IMG/VR virus record: IMGVR_UViG_3300027896_000223
Location: 1-23,688 of that record
Length of the DNA: 23,688 nucleotides
Origin: a virus
Reading direction: 5' to 3' (one strand)
Below the pieces are notes generated by a model. That model did not search any database, was not told the DNA's origin, and saw only the letters and a list, made by a program, of their open reading frames with translations. Made by a program: the position numbers and the translations under genes. Below are positions 1 through 6,828 of the stretch, in pieces (the stretch's first letter is position 1; each line of letters begins with the position of its first letter).

Positions 1-1068
1 CTTTTGACCTTCAGGATGCTTACGGATGACACGGCATAGTAACTGATAAATCCTATCAACATTTTGACTTGTAGTCATGTCAACTACATTCACGAGTTCT
101 GGATAATTGAAACCCAATATACCACGACCAACAACTATAAGAATAAGACAATCAATATCTTGCTTAAAGACTTCAATTTCGCTACTATCATAGTCGATGT
201 CAGATATACTGAGTGCTGACTTCACACCAATCTTATCAAAGTAATGTTTAACCTGCATTGCCTGATGCTGACTCCTGCAAGCAATCATTGTCTTTTGTAA
301 ACGCTTCAATGTTGGCAACCATTCGGGAAGCAAATTCTGATAATCATTACCTCGGATACTCTTCAATCGCTCAACAATCTTCGCAACAAGGTCATCGAGA
401 GTTTTCTTGGTTTCCGATTCCTTAATATAAACATCCATCTTCAATTCATCTTGAACATTGAAGTCAGTCATCGGGTCGAAAGTATATGATGATGTTGCTA
501 TCTCAACATATAAGTCAGAAATCATACCTTCGTCAAAAATTGTGTTGAGTGTAACAGGAATGATTTTAAAACCTTTTCTTATGAACGGTGATGGTGTTCC
601 TGTAAGAAGCAGTTGTTTCTTCGGCTTGGTCTGTTTGATGATTTCCTTCATCATCTTCTCTGCGAAGTAAAATTGGTGTGCTTCGTCCACTATCAACAGG
701 TCAATCTTATTCAATACATTTCCTGCGAGAGTCTGAGGTAAACAGATATTAACATCTGCGGTGACATCGTATTGTGTAAATTTTTCAACAAGGTTATATG
801 TGAAAGCAGGTTTGGTTTCTTTCAGAACATCATGAAACTGTGTTCGGAGAATTGTTGTACCGTGTGCCAATACCATAATCTTATGATTGGGGTTTTCACG
901 AAGATATTCTTCCATCATGTAAATTGTCATAAGAGTTTTCCCTGCTGACGGACAAGCAGCAAGAACTGTTATCTCACGCTGTCCGAGACTTTCTTGTACT
1001 TTAGCAATTGCTTCGGACTGGTATGTTAATACTCTCAGACCTCTACTTTCAAACCACTGGTTGTTCAT
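1..1068 (-). CDS. SF2 DEAH helicase, UvsW-like (3' end outside window)
   Basis: This is an open frame of 356 codons running off the left edge, with ATG at 1066-1068 and no stop inside the window. The product reads as a superfamily 2 helicase or ResIII-type ATPase. The Walker A motif PSAGKT is at residues 40-45 and the Walker B/DEAH box at 128-131. A motif III-like TGTPSP follows, and a motif VI-like stretch (YQLLCRVIRKHPEG) lies near the window edge. Phage proteins of this type (T4 UvsW) unwind branched DNA or R-loops during recombination and replication. That role is inferred from family. It is the last visible gene of the leftward block, 36 bases after the DUF3307 gene. Its DNA looks less AT-rich than its neighbours. 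It could also be a restriction-type helicase subunit, but no nuclease domain is visible in this part. Confidence 0.85.
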   Translation of the reverse strand, partial: MNNQWFESRGLRVLTYQSEAIAKVQESLGQREITVLAACPSAGKTLMTIYMMEEYLRENPNHKIMVLAHGTTILRTQFHDVLKETKPAFTYNLVEKFTQYDVTADVNICLPQTLAGNVLNKIDLLIVDEAHQFYFAEKMMKEIIKQTKPKKQLLLTGTPSPFIRKGFKIIPVTLNTIFDEGMISDLYVEIATSSYTFDPMTDFNVQDELKMDVYIKESETKKTLDDLVAKIVERLKSIRGNDYQNLLPEWLPTLKRLQKTMIACRSQHQAMQVKHYFDKIGVKSALSISDIDYDSSEIEVFKQDIDCLILIVVGRGILGFNYPELVNVVDMTTSQNVDRIYQLLCRVIRKHPEGQK

Positions 1069-1104
1069 CTTTATCTTTTAATTGTTGTATAATTTTGTGT
1101 AATA

Positions 1105-1530
1105 TTATCGTAGCAGTTGATAAGCACCCCACATTAATATAAGATGCATTGTATTATCTGTTACTGCATAAACAAATGCTCTAAAACCACCAGTAAGCAT
1201 TCTTTGCCCTTCTGAAGTATCAATCCAAGTTTTTGTATATTGGTGATCAACACTGTCAATATAATCCTTTAAACCGCTTCTTTTGATGTATTTCATATAT
1301 TTTTCAGCAAGTCCGAATTTATCAATAAAGAAATGTGAGAAAAATACCGCAATTATCCAAATTGGTTGAAAATTCCACATGAATAAACAAACAGCAAAGG
1401 TATATAGTAGACAGTGTAATATTGCTGCAATCCAACCCTTTAAAGTATTCTTGGATTTATTCATCGCCATCCATTCGTTCTGAAAAAGGTAGTCCCCGCA
1501 TAGGTGACCAAGTAACATTCTAAACATCAT
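1105..1530 (-). CDS. DUF3307-family membrane protein
   Basis: The product has 141 residues. The N-terminal pattern LLGHLCGDYLFQNEWMA, followed by a K-rich stretch and a later HCLLYT within hydrophobic segments, is characteristic of DUF3307 proteins. These are small multi-helix membrane proteins of unknown biochemical role, found in bacteria and many phages. At least three hydrophobic helices can be seen, roughly residues 30-50, 54-75 and 115-138. A GTG at 1536 is in frame, but I chose the ATG at 1530 because it gives an ATGA overlap with the stop of the preceding gene, the same coupling used elsewhere here. The stop is TAA. The family call is from memory of the motif. Function is unknown. Confidence 0.72.
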   Translation of the reverse strand: MMFRMLLGHLCGDYLFQNEWMAMNKSKNTLKGWIAAILHCLLYTFAVCLFMWNFQPIWIIAVFFSHFFIDKFGLAEKYMKYIKRSGLKDYIDSVDHQYTKTWIDTSEGQRMLTGGFRAFVYAVTDNTMHLILMWGAYQLLR

Positions 1531-1910
1531 TTGCACATTTCTTTAAGTTCTGCCCATGTTGGCTTTGTGCCTTCTGGTACATAAAATAAAATACCGTCTT
1601 CTTCCTCATTGTTACCATCATATTTTAACACGCTTTTGGTTTCACCATTCACTATTCCATCAACCAAATATGCTTCATCAAATTTTGCGCCATCCATAAA
1701 AAAATGATCAGTACTTGATGAACCAATGAAGTGTGATTCAGTTTTGCTGAGTTCCATTATTATGAATTTTGTAAGATCAAACCAATCTTTTACGAAATTA
1801 CCTGAATCAAACACTTTTTTTTCTTTCAAGTTGTCATAAGAAATTTCAACGGATTTGTAACCCAAATCTTCGTCACCAAATTCTGTATAATTTATTCCGT
1901 AGACTGCCAT
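1527..1910 (-). CDS. hypothetical acidic protein (127 aa)
   Basis: I do not recognise this protein. It is acidic, without membrane segments, and probably cytosolic. The C-terminal part carries an acidic stretch (NNEEEDGILFYVPEG) followed by a short helix ending in MCK. The ATG lies 16 bases downstream of a TTGTAAC/CGTATAA motif (1927-1957), so it is probably the first gene of its own transcript, with the DUF3307 gene coupled behind it through an ATGA overlap. The stop is TGA. Confidence 0.75.
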   Translation of the reverse strand: MAVYGINYTEFGDEDLGYKSVEISYDNLKEKKVFDSGNFVKDWFDLTKFIIMELSKTESHFIGSSSTDHFFMDGAKFDEAYLVDGIVNGETKSVLKYDGNNEEEDGILFYVPEGTKPTWAELKEMCK

Positions 1911-1926
1911 AAATTTATTTTGTTTG

Positions 1927-1957
1927 TTATACGATATCTTTAATTAAAAAGTTACAA
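1927..1957 (-). promoter_or_regulatory. phage-type promoter motif, copy 1
   Basis: On the minus strand TTGTAAC (1957-1951) is followed by 17 bases and CGTATAA (1933-1927). The motif sits in the gap between two leftward genes, 16 bases before the ATG at 1910. It matches six other copies in this window in sequence, spacing and placement. A promoter role is inferred. Confidence 0.65.
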
Positions 1958-1960
1958 AAA

Positions 1961-2452
1961 TTACTGATTATTTTTTTGAAATTCAATTGCTTTATCAAGA
2001 TTTGCCATAAGCATATCATGTTCAAGTCCTGAAAAATGCTCAATATGACTCAATTTTACTACCACACCTTTCTTAGTATTCTTTATAATTGATCTTACAT
2101 TATTGAAATCATCATAATCTGTTTGATATACACCAACACTAATAGTCATAAGATTTTCAGGTACTCCAATTTCAATTGGATGATTATTTTTTTTCTTTTT
2201 TCTTGGTACTAAAACAGTATATTTTGGATTAACAATATCTTTATCAATATCATAAGTAAATTTAAAATCAAATACAAATCGTACTTTATTAAGTGGTATT
2301 TGCTGAAGTATAAATAAATCTTTAGCTGCTTTGATTTGTTTCTTTTCAAGTTCTGTTAATTCTTCGCCATTAACAATAACAGTATCAAAGTTCGGTGGTG
2401 TCTGAACTTCAACATGTTTAAAAAATGGAAATTTACGTATTAATTGTAGCAT
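1961..2452 (-). CDS. hypothetical protein (163 aa)
   Basis: I do not recognise this protein. It has no signal peptide or membrane helix. There is a basic cluster near the middle (PRKKKKNNHP, about residues 83-92), and the C-terminal part has mixed helix and strand character, ending in KAIEFQKNNQ. It starts 2 bases after the stop of the HD-domain gene, so it is almost certainly co-transcribed with it. A promoter motif for the next gene lies immediately after its stop. Function cannot be assigned. Confidence 0.72.
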   Translation of the reverse strand: MLQLIRKFPFFKHVEVQTPPNFDTVIVNGEELTELEKKQIKAAKDLFILQQIPLNKVRFVFDFKFTYDIDKDIVNPKYTVLVPRKKKKNNHPIEIGVPENLMTISVGVYQTDYDDFNNVRSIIKNTKKGVVVKLSHIEHFSGLEHDMLMANLDKAIEFQKNNQ

Positions 2453-2454
2453 TA

Positions 2455-3003
2455 TTATAATTGTTCAATAAACCAATCATAATTTTCTTGTGACTTATCA
2501 CCAGTAGCATTATCACATTCATAAAACTTAATATAAAGGTCTATATTATCAAGAATATTTAATTTATCAATTAATTTTATTGCACGTTCTTTTGCTTTAT
2601 ACCAATCTCCACGTCTACCACCTATTGACCATGCATTATATGCATCATCATGCAATAAAATAACTTGAAGAACATTTGTATTATGACAATAATTTTCCGC
2701 AAATTTTTGTGCGATATAACCATGATGATTTTCTCCAGATTTTGGTAAATTATGATTTACTTTATATTTAAAAGTATCATGAACTATTGCAATAAGACGT
2801 AATTTATCATAGTCTTTATCATCAGAATAAAATTTGTCAATGTTAGCCAGTACTTCTTTTATATGATAGATTACAGCACCCTCTTTATGTCCGGGTCTTG
2901 GTTTACCATAATAGCAACCAATAATAAAATCATTATTATTACAAATTGCAGTTTCAATGCCATTTTGAGGTTTAATAATATCTAATATTTCTTCATTTTT
3001 CAT
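2455..3003 (-). CDS. HD-domain phosphohydrolase
   Basis: The product has 182 residues and a pattern typical of HD metal-dependent phosphohydrolases. A histidine (H47) sits in the first helix (YHIKEVL). The HD pair is H75-D76 in IAIVHDTFKY. A further histidine pair is at 93-94 (NHHGYIAQKF), and another HD is at 118-119 (LLHDD). Proteins of this family hydrolyse phosphate esters of nucleotides or nucleic acids, and the substrate here cannot be read from sequence. The gene sits one base after the homing endonuclease gene stop (3005-3007) and two bases before the next gene. The layout suggests one leftward operon. Confidence 0.7.
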   Translation of the reverse strand: MKNEEILDIIKPQNGIETAICNNNDFIIGCYYGKPRPGHKEGAVIYHIKEVLANIDKFYSDDKDYDKLRLIAIVHDTFKYKVNHNLPKSGENHHGYIAQKFAENYCHNTNVLQVILLHDDAYNAWSIGGRRGDWYKAKERAIKLIDKLNILDNIDLYIKFYECDNATGDKSQENYDWFIEQL

Positions 3004-3004
3004 C

Positions 3005-3850
3005 TCAGGAATTTAAAAAATTTATACATTCTGTTACTATATTTTCTTTATTTTTTCTATAATCACTCTCCCAAATCACTTTTAAATCATAACCCCTTTC
3101 TTTTGCTTTTTGTATTTTAATTTCATCTTTTTTCCAAATGTCTTTAGCTTTTTCATTAATAAATTTTAACGGAATATCAGAAGATTTATATTTTTCTGGA
3201 TTTGCATGAAATTTATCTCCATTAAATTCAATAATTTTTTTAATATCTTCAACTACAAAATCAAAATTAGTTGAATGAATACCACAACTAAATTCATGAT
3301 TTAATTCTCCAAAATATACTTTTTCGTATTTAATTTTTTCGTATATTTTCCAAAATAATTCTTGTGAAATAGAAGACCAATTATTTTTATTCATTAAATT
3401 ATATATCTTAAAATGTGATTTTTCTGAAGTTTTTTTATTTCTTTCACAATATTTTATATTTCCTTCAATTTCACCATATTTTTTAATATACCAAGATAAT
3501 GAAAAAACACCTTTCATACTATTTCTAAAAGCAAGATATTCTTCATCATTTAATCTTTCTTTAATTGATAATCCTTTTTGAGCATTTTGTGCTTTTTTTA
3601 AACCATCTAATTGTAATTTTTTTCTCTCTTCTTTTTTGCTGTTCCATTCAGCATTAATTTTATTAACATCAATATTAAGATAATTTAATAAATAATCTTG
3701 ATATAACATCCCATCGTGTTTGTTAAGTATATGGGATGCAATACCAGATGCACTTTTAAGTTTAATGCCACAAATTTTACAAATATATGGACCTGTAATT
3801 TTAATTTTTACTTTAGTTTTATATCGTTTTTTTGAAGAAATTTTATTCAT
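3005..3850 (-). CDS. Vsr-like homing endonuclease with C2H2 zinc finger
   Basis: The product has 281 residues. Near the N-terminus there is a single C2H2 finger: C24xxC27, then H40 and H45, with SGIASHILNKH. The middle is K-rich with short DNA-binding-type segments. The C-terminal part resembles the very-short-patch-repair fold used by phage homing endonucleases of the EDxHD type. The key stretches are FDFVVED (D197), IIEFNGDKFHANPEKY (E208, H215), a K/D helix around D242, and a final GYDLKVIWESDY (W260-E261). Such proteins cut a recognition site and spread their own gene. It overlaps the kinase gene start by an ATGA and is followed one base later by the HD gene, so it sits neatly inside an operon. 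The exact catalytic residues are inferred from family. Confidence 0.75.
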   Translation of the reverse strand: MNKISSKKRYKTKVKIKITGPYICKICGIKLKSASGIASHILNKHDGMLYQDYLLNYLNIDVNKINAEWNSKKEERKKLQLDGLKKAQNAQKGLSIKERLNDEEYLAFRNSMKGVFSLSWYIKKYGEIEGNIKYCERNKKTSEKSHFKIYNLMNKNNWSSISQELFWKIYEKIKYEKVYFGELNHEFSCGIHSTNFDFVVEDIKKIIEFNGDKFHANPEKYKSSDIPLKFINEKAKDIWKKDEIKIQKAKERGYDLKVIWESDYRKNKENIVTECINFLNS

Positions 3851-4239
3851 AATTTAATACTATTCATTAAACGATTTTTCATTTTTTCAATTGTTTCAAC
3901 AGGAACATCATGAATGTTTACACCATTGTGCCTATTTTCAATTACAACTGAAAAAATTTTATAATTAAAACATTTTGCATATTCAATATATATTTCAATT
4001 TCTTTTTCAGTTGTATTTGTGTTAGCTATAATAATTGGAGAAATATCTTTCTGCATAAATCTCCAACATTTTTTTTGACACCATGCATGAGCAATCCCCA
4101 CATTTTGAGGTAACCAATTATATTTGCCTTTACGTGTGTGCCAATCATCAGCACAACATATAGCCTTTCCAAGCAATTCTGCAAAAGAATTTTTACCTGC
4201 ACCCGGGATGCCCCTCAATATTATTAATACTTTTTTCAT
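3847..4239 (-). CDS. P-loop kinase, AAA_33 / polynucleotide kinase-like
   Basis: The product has 130 residues. The N-terminal P-loop GIPGAGKN (residues 10-17) follows a hydrophobic strand (VLIILR). The stretch ADDWHTRKGKYNWLP resembles the substrate-binding part of N4BP2L1/PNK-type kinases. IIIANTNTT and the C-terminal VPVETIEKMKNRLM also fit that family. These enzymes phosphorylate nucleic-acid ends or small substrates. The last P-loop position is Asn rather than the usual Ser/Thr, which could reduce Mg-nucleotide binding. The ATG is 7 bases after the CGTATAA of a promoter motif, so the gene likely heads the transcript 4239 to 1961. Confidence 0.75.
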   Translation of the reverse strand: MKKVLIILRGIPGAGKNSFAELLGKAICCADDWHTRKGKYNWLPQNVGIAHAWCQKKCWRFMQKDISPIIIANTNTTEKEIEIYIEYAKCFNYKIFSVVIENRHNGVNIHDVPVETIEKMKNRLMNSIKL

Positions 4240-4246
4240 CCTGCAA

Positions 4247-4276
4247 TTATACGAATATTTTTTGAATTAGTTACAA
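4247..4276 (-). promoter_or_regulatory. phage-type promoter motif, copy 2
   Basis: On the minus strand TTGTAAC (4276-4270) is followed by 16 bases and CGTATAA (4253-4247). The ATG at 4239 follows after only 7 bases, so a transcript from this site would have almost no leader. Confidence 0.65.
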
Positions 4277-4286
4277 ATTACCATTA

Positions 4287-4487
4287 TTATTTTTGAGGAA
4301 TTACTCGTAATAGTTTAATATCAATATCTGGTCTATCTTTTGGATATATTTTTACTTTTTCTATACGTATTGCTGAATCAATTTTATTAGCAATATCATA
4401 AATTTGTGTTTCAGTCAAATCAAATTTTAATTCAACATCAATTTCAACCACAAATTTTAATTTTTTAATTTTTTTTAAATCTTCCAT
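4287..4487 (-). CDS. hypothetical protein (66 aa)
   Basis: I do not recognise this small charged protein. It starts MEDLKKIKK, is rich in alternating hydrophobic and charged residues (KFVVEIDVELKFDL), and has a short helix around residues 26-40. No membrane segment is seen. It lies between the 123-residue gene (24-base gap) and the promoter motif at 4247-4276, so it probably ends the transcript coming from about 5413 or 4883. Confidence 0.6.
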   Translation of the reverse strand: MEDLKKIKKLKFVVEIDVELKFDLTETQIYDIANKIDSAIRIEKVKIYPKDRPDIDIKLLRVIPQK

Positions 4488-4511
4488 TTTTTCATATTAT
4501 TAAATTACAAA

Positions 4512-4883
4512 TTACCACCATAAAGTGAGAAATATTTTTGGAAATGCATCTAAACCTTCATCCAGTTGCTTTTCTTCTTCATCAGTAAGAATTAATGTAC
4601 CATTATCTCGTGCTGTTAATTTCATTGCAATTAAAAACTTTTCAATATCATTAATTAATTCTTCGTCTTGATCTAATATATTTTTTGAAATTTCTACATA
4701 TCTTTCTAAACGTGGAATAATGAAATTGGCTATTGTATCCCGTAAACTCCAAGTTTCAGAATCATCAAATCCCCTTCTGATACGTTGTTCAGAATATTCT
4801 TTTTCTCTTTTATCATCCTTTTCAGTTAATGAAAAACAAATATTTGGAGTACCAATATATTTGTGATCAATCAATTTTCTCAT
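4512..4883 (-). CDS. conserved phage-type hypothetical protein (123 aa)
   Basis: The stretch RIRRGFDDSETWSL, followed by TIANFIIPRLERYVEI, resembles a protein type I recall from many large phages, where the motif SETWSL...TIAKFILPRLKR is strongly conserved. No function is known to me. The rest is helical and acidic (LTDEEEKQLDEG), ending in FLTLWW. A Bacteroidota-type -7 element (TATCTTTG) sits only 4 bases before the ATG, and the CDS follows an unknown small gene. Confidence 0.75.
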   Translation of the reverse strand: MRKLIDHKYIGTPNICFSLTEKDDKREKEYSEQRIRRGFDDSETWSLRDTIANFIIPRLERYVEISKNILDQDEELINDIEKFLIAMKLTARDNGTLILTDEEEKQLDEGLDAFPKIFLTLWW

Positions 4884-4887
4884 AATA

Positions 4888-4895
4888 CAAAGATA
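4888..4895 (-). promoter_or_regulatory. candidate Bacteroidota -7 element
   Basis: TATCTTTG on the minus strand fits the TAnnTTTG consensus of Bacteroidota primary sigma promoters. No clear -33 TTG is found at the right distance, and the start codon is only 4 bases away. The call is therefore weak. Confidence 0.3.
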
Positions 4896-4900
4896 TAAAA

Positions 4901-5137
4901 TTAATTTAAATCAGATACATGAAATTTTTCATTTAATGTTTTTTCCAAACTATCATAAATTTCTGTATGCTTTTCCCAAAATATAACAGTGTTAATTAGT
5001 TCTTCAGCAGCTTCCTGATTATTTTGATCTCGTATATCAAACTTTTCTTTTAATGAAGGAATCATTTTTGAATAATCGCTTGGCTCTAAATTATTTGCCA
5101 TACTGTAACCACAAATAAAATTAATTACTTTTTTCAT
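4901..5137 (-). CDS. hypothetical protein (78 aa)
   Basis: I do not recognise this protein. It is probably a soluble, mostly helical protein (residues 20-70: SDYSKMIPSLKEKFDIR, then NNQEAAEELINTVIFW). It lies 12 bases after the preceding gene and 17 bases before the next, co-directional with both. Its start ATG (MKKVINFICG) is the only good one. Confidence 0.65.
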   Translation of the reverse strand: MKKVINFICGYSMANNLEPSDYSKMIPSLKEKFDIRDQNNQEAAEELINTVIFWEKHTEIYDSLEKTLNEKFHVSDLN

Positions 5138-5149
5138 ATTTTTTTTAAT

Positions 5150-5413
5150 TTAATTTTTTTTAATTTTATCTAAATCAAAAATACCGTCTGCTTCACCCAT
5201 TTCATTATAATATTTCAGACAGTCTTCTGTGGCAGGATAAAATAAAAGTCTGTCAATCACTTCTTTGTAATCTTCAAAATTTGGGTCAGTACGAAGTTCT
5301 TCTCTGAGTCTATCAGCTTCTGCGTCCCAATTTGCGGGTTCTTCCCAATATCCAACAAAATGAATAACAGTAAAATTTTCACTTTTAAAATCTTCTGGAT
5401 TTAAAGGGTACAC
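5150..5413 (-). CDS. hypothetical acidic protein, possibly N-terminally truncated
   Basis: I do not recognise this protein. It has 87 residues if the GTG at 5413 is the start; there is no ATG. It is acidic and probably helical (EEPANWDAEADRLREEL). Its start lies only 2 bases from the left inverted repeat of the tnpB element (5416-5443). Reading upstream in frame, a TAA is met at 5441-5443, inside that repeat. The insertion may therefore have removed the original start and N-terminus, leaving a GTG-started or unexpressed remnant. No obvious ribosome binding site precedes the GTG. Confidence 0.55.
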   Translation of the reverse strand: MYPLNPEDFKSENFTVIHFVGYWEEPANWDAEADRLREELRTDPNFEDYKEVIDRLLFYPATEDCLKYYNEMGEADGIFDLDKIKKN

Positions 5414-5415
5414 TA

Positions 5416-5443
5416 ACAGTTCAATAAAATCTACAAAATCTTA
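5416..5443 (+). repeat. left inverted repeat of tnpB element
   Basis: This 28-base segment matches the reverse complement of 6781-6808 at 24 of 28 positions (my alignment by eye), with the shared core AAAATCTACAAAA. It matches the solo copy at 12202-12229 in direct orientation. It probably marks the left edge of the inserted element. Confidence 0.6.
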
Positions 5444-5497
5444 CAAAAAACTATAAAAAATAATTTTTAACAAAAACCGATATTTTTATTTAATATA

Positions 5498-5512
5498 TAG
5501 TATTTATAAATA
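5498..5512 (+). promoter_or_regulatory. palindromic AT element upstream of tnpB
   Basis: The perfect 12-base palindrome TATTTATAAATA is at 5501-5512. It overlaps the 11-mer TAGTATTTATA (5498-5508), which is also found at 8164-8174 before the other plus-strand island. It lies about 20 bases before the tnpB ATG. It could be a promoter element or an operator, and no clear -33/-7 pair was found. Confidence 0.25.
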
Positions 5513-5530
5513 AGGAATGTATTTACACCC

Positions 5531-6793
5531 ATGTTAAGAGCAATTAAAATAAGATTATATCCGAATAAAGATCAACAGGCTTACATAAGTCAGTTACTTG
5601 GTTGTTATAGAAAGGTTTATAATCTTTCACTTAATTATAAAATGGAGCAACACACTTTAAGTGGCATAACAGCAAATATGAAATCAATTGGGAATGAATT
5701 TCATAATAACTGGACAAAATCAGATGAATTTCATTATTTGAATGACCATAATACAAAGGTAATGAAACAAGCAATTATCAATATGCTTGATTCTTACAAA
5801 AGATTTTTCATTAATCATTCCGGCTTTCCGAAATTTAAATCAAAACATGATAATAAACAGTCTTGTAGATTTCCATCAGAAGCAATATCAAAAAGAAATG
5901 ATTATGAATCTAATAGACTTACTTTAATTTCTCAATTAAAAGATATAAAATTCAAGTGTTCAGACGAATACAAAAAGTATTTAAATAATCATAAACAGAA
6001 TATAAGGTCAACAAGTCTCTCCAGAACAAAATCTGGTAATTATTTTCTTTCGATTTTAATAGATGGTGATTTAATGAAAACATATGGCAATTCAAGGAAT
6101 GAGATTGTTGGTATTGATTTAGGAATTAAAGATTTTATTGTTACCTCGAAAAATCAGACATTCGAAAATATTAAAATTAAAAGAAATAATCAAAAGAAAT
6201 TAGCTAAATTAAATCAAGAACTTTCAAGAAAACAAAAAAATAGTAAAAACAAAAACAAAGCAAGAATCAAATTAGCAAAATATCATGAAAAATTAAATAA
6301 CATCAAAGAGAATTATTTACATCAAGTTTCAAACCAATTACTTAACGAAAATCAAGTTATTATAATGGAAGACCTTAATGTAAATGGAATGTTACAAAAT
6401 CATCACTTAGCAAAATCAATTCAGGAATTATCACTTTCTCATTTTAAAGAAATATTAAAATACAAAGCAGAATGGACTGATAGATATATTGTTGAGGTTG
6501 ATAGATTTTATCCTTCGAGTAAATTATGTTCAAATTGTGGTTACAAAAATAATGAATTAACATTGAAAGACAGAGAATGGACTTGTCCAGTATGCAAAAC
6601 TCGTCATAATAGAGATTTGAATGCTGCAATTAATATAAAAAATGAAGGAATGAGAATAATTAAAAATAAAATATTTAAGTCAATTGACTTGAATTTAGTA
6701 CCCACCCGTTGTGGGAAATTAACGCCTTTGGAGAGCAGTCAAAAGACACTCGATGAATTAGGAAATAAAAACTACACTACTAATTTTTTGTAG
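5531..6793 (+). CDS. tnpB: TnpB, RNA-guided RuvC nuclease
   Basis: The product has 420 residues, normal length for TnpB. The N-terminal MLRAIKIRLYPNKDQQ is the usual OrfB opening. RuvC-I is GIDLGIKDF with D196. RuvC-II is IIMEDLNVNGM with E280. The zinc ribbon is C333xxC336 and C352xxC355. RuvC-III is HNRDLNAAINI with D362. All three acidic catalytic residues and all four cysteines are present, so the enzyme looks intact. TnpB uses an RNA copied from the element's right end to cut matching DNA, helping the element persist. The gene ends in TAG inside the right repeat, next to and converging on the NADAR gene. It is the only gene on the plus strand between 1 and 8192. Confidence 0.95.
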   Translation: MLRAIKIRLYPNKDQQAYISQLLGCYRKVYNLSLNYKMEQHTLSGITANMKSIGNEFHNNWTKSDEFHYLNDHNTKVMKQAIINMLDSYKRFFINHSGFPKFKSKHDNKQSCRFPSEAISKRNDYESNRLTLISQLKDIKFKCSDEYKKYLNNHKQNIRSTSLSRTKSGNYFLSILIDGDLMKTYGNSRNEIVGIDLGIKDFIVTSKNQTFENIKIKRNNQKKLAKLNQELSRKQKNSKNKNKARIKLAKYHEKLNNIKENYLHQVSNQLLNENQVIIMEDLNVNGMLQNHHLAKSIQELSLSHFKEILKYKAEWTDRYIVEVDRFYPSSKLCSNCGYKNNELTLKDREWTCPVCKTRHNRDLNAAINIKNEGMRIIKNKIFKSIDLNLVPTRCGKLTPLESSQKTLDELGNKNYTTNFL

Positions 6794-6808
6794 ATTTTTT
6801 TGAACGGT
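6781..6808 (-). repeat. right inverted repeat of tnpB element / likely omega-RNA 3' end
   Basis: Read on the minus strand this segment is 27/28 identical to 12202-12229 and 24/28 to 5416-5443. It covers the last four codons and stop of tnpB plus 15 bases beyond. In TnpB systems the RNA scaffold ends at the element's right end, with the guide taken from the flank. Here that would be the bases just after 6808. Confidence 0.6.
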
Positions 6809-6828
6809 CAATAATCATTATACCATAC

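Larger units (their letters stand above)
5416..6808 (+). mobile_element. TnpB-only insertion element (IS200/IS605/IS607-type accessory gene)
   Basis: A single plus-strand tnpB is set in an otherwise leftward gene block. It is bounded by two inverted, imperfect 28-base repeats (5416-5443 and 6781-6808). No tnpA transposase is present, so movement would need a transposase in trans. Well-known IS605 elements do not usually carry terminal inverted repeats, so the true ends may differ from these limits. The right repeat overlaps the last codons of tnpB, where the omega-RNA of such elements normally ends. The insertion appears to touch the start of the gene at 5413. Confidence 0.6.

Noticed and set aside
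458-670. Plus-strand frame of 70 codons
   Set aside because: It lies wholly within the helicase gene on the other strand. No family resemblance or upstream signal.
5505-5512. T4-type late promoter TATAAATA before tnpB
   Set aside because: The core matches, but it is part of an AT palindrome and no second convincing copy was seen before structural or other genes in this window.
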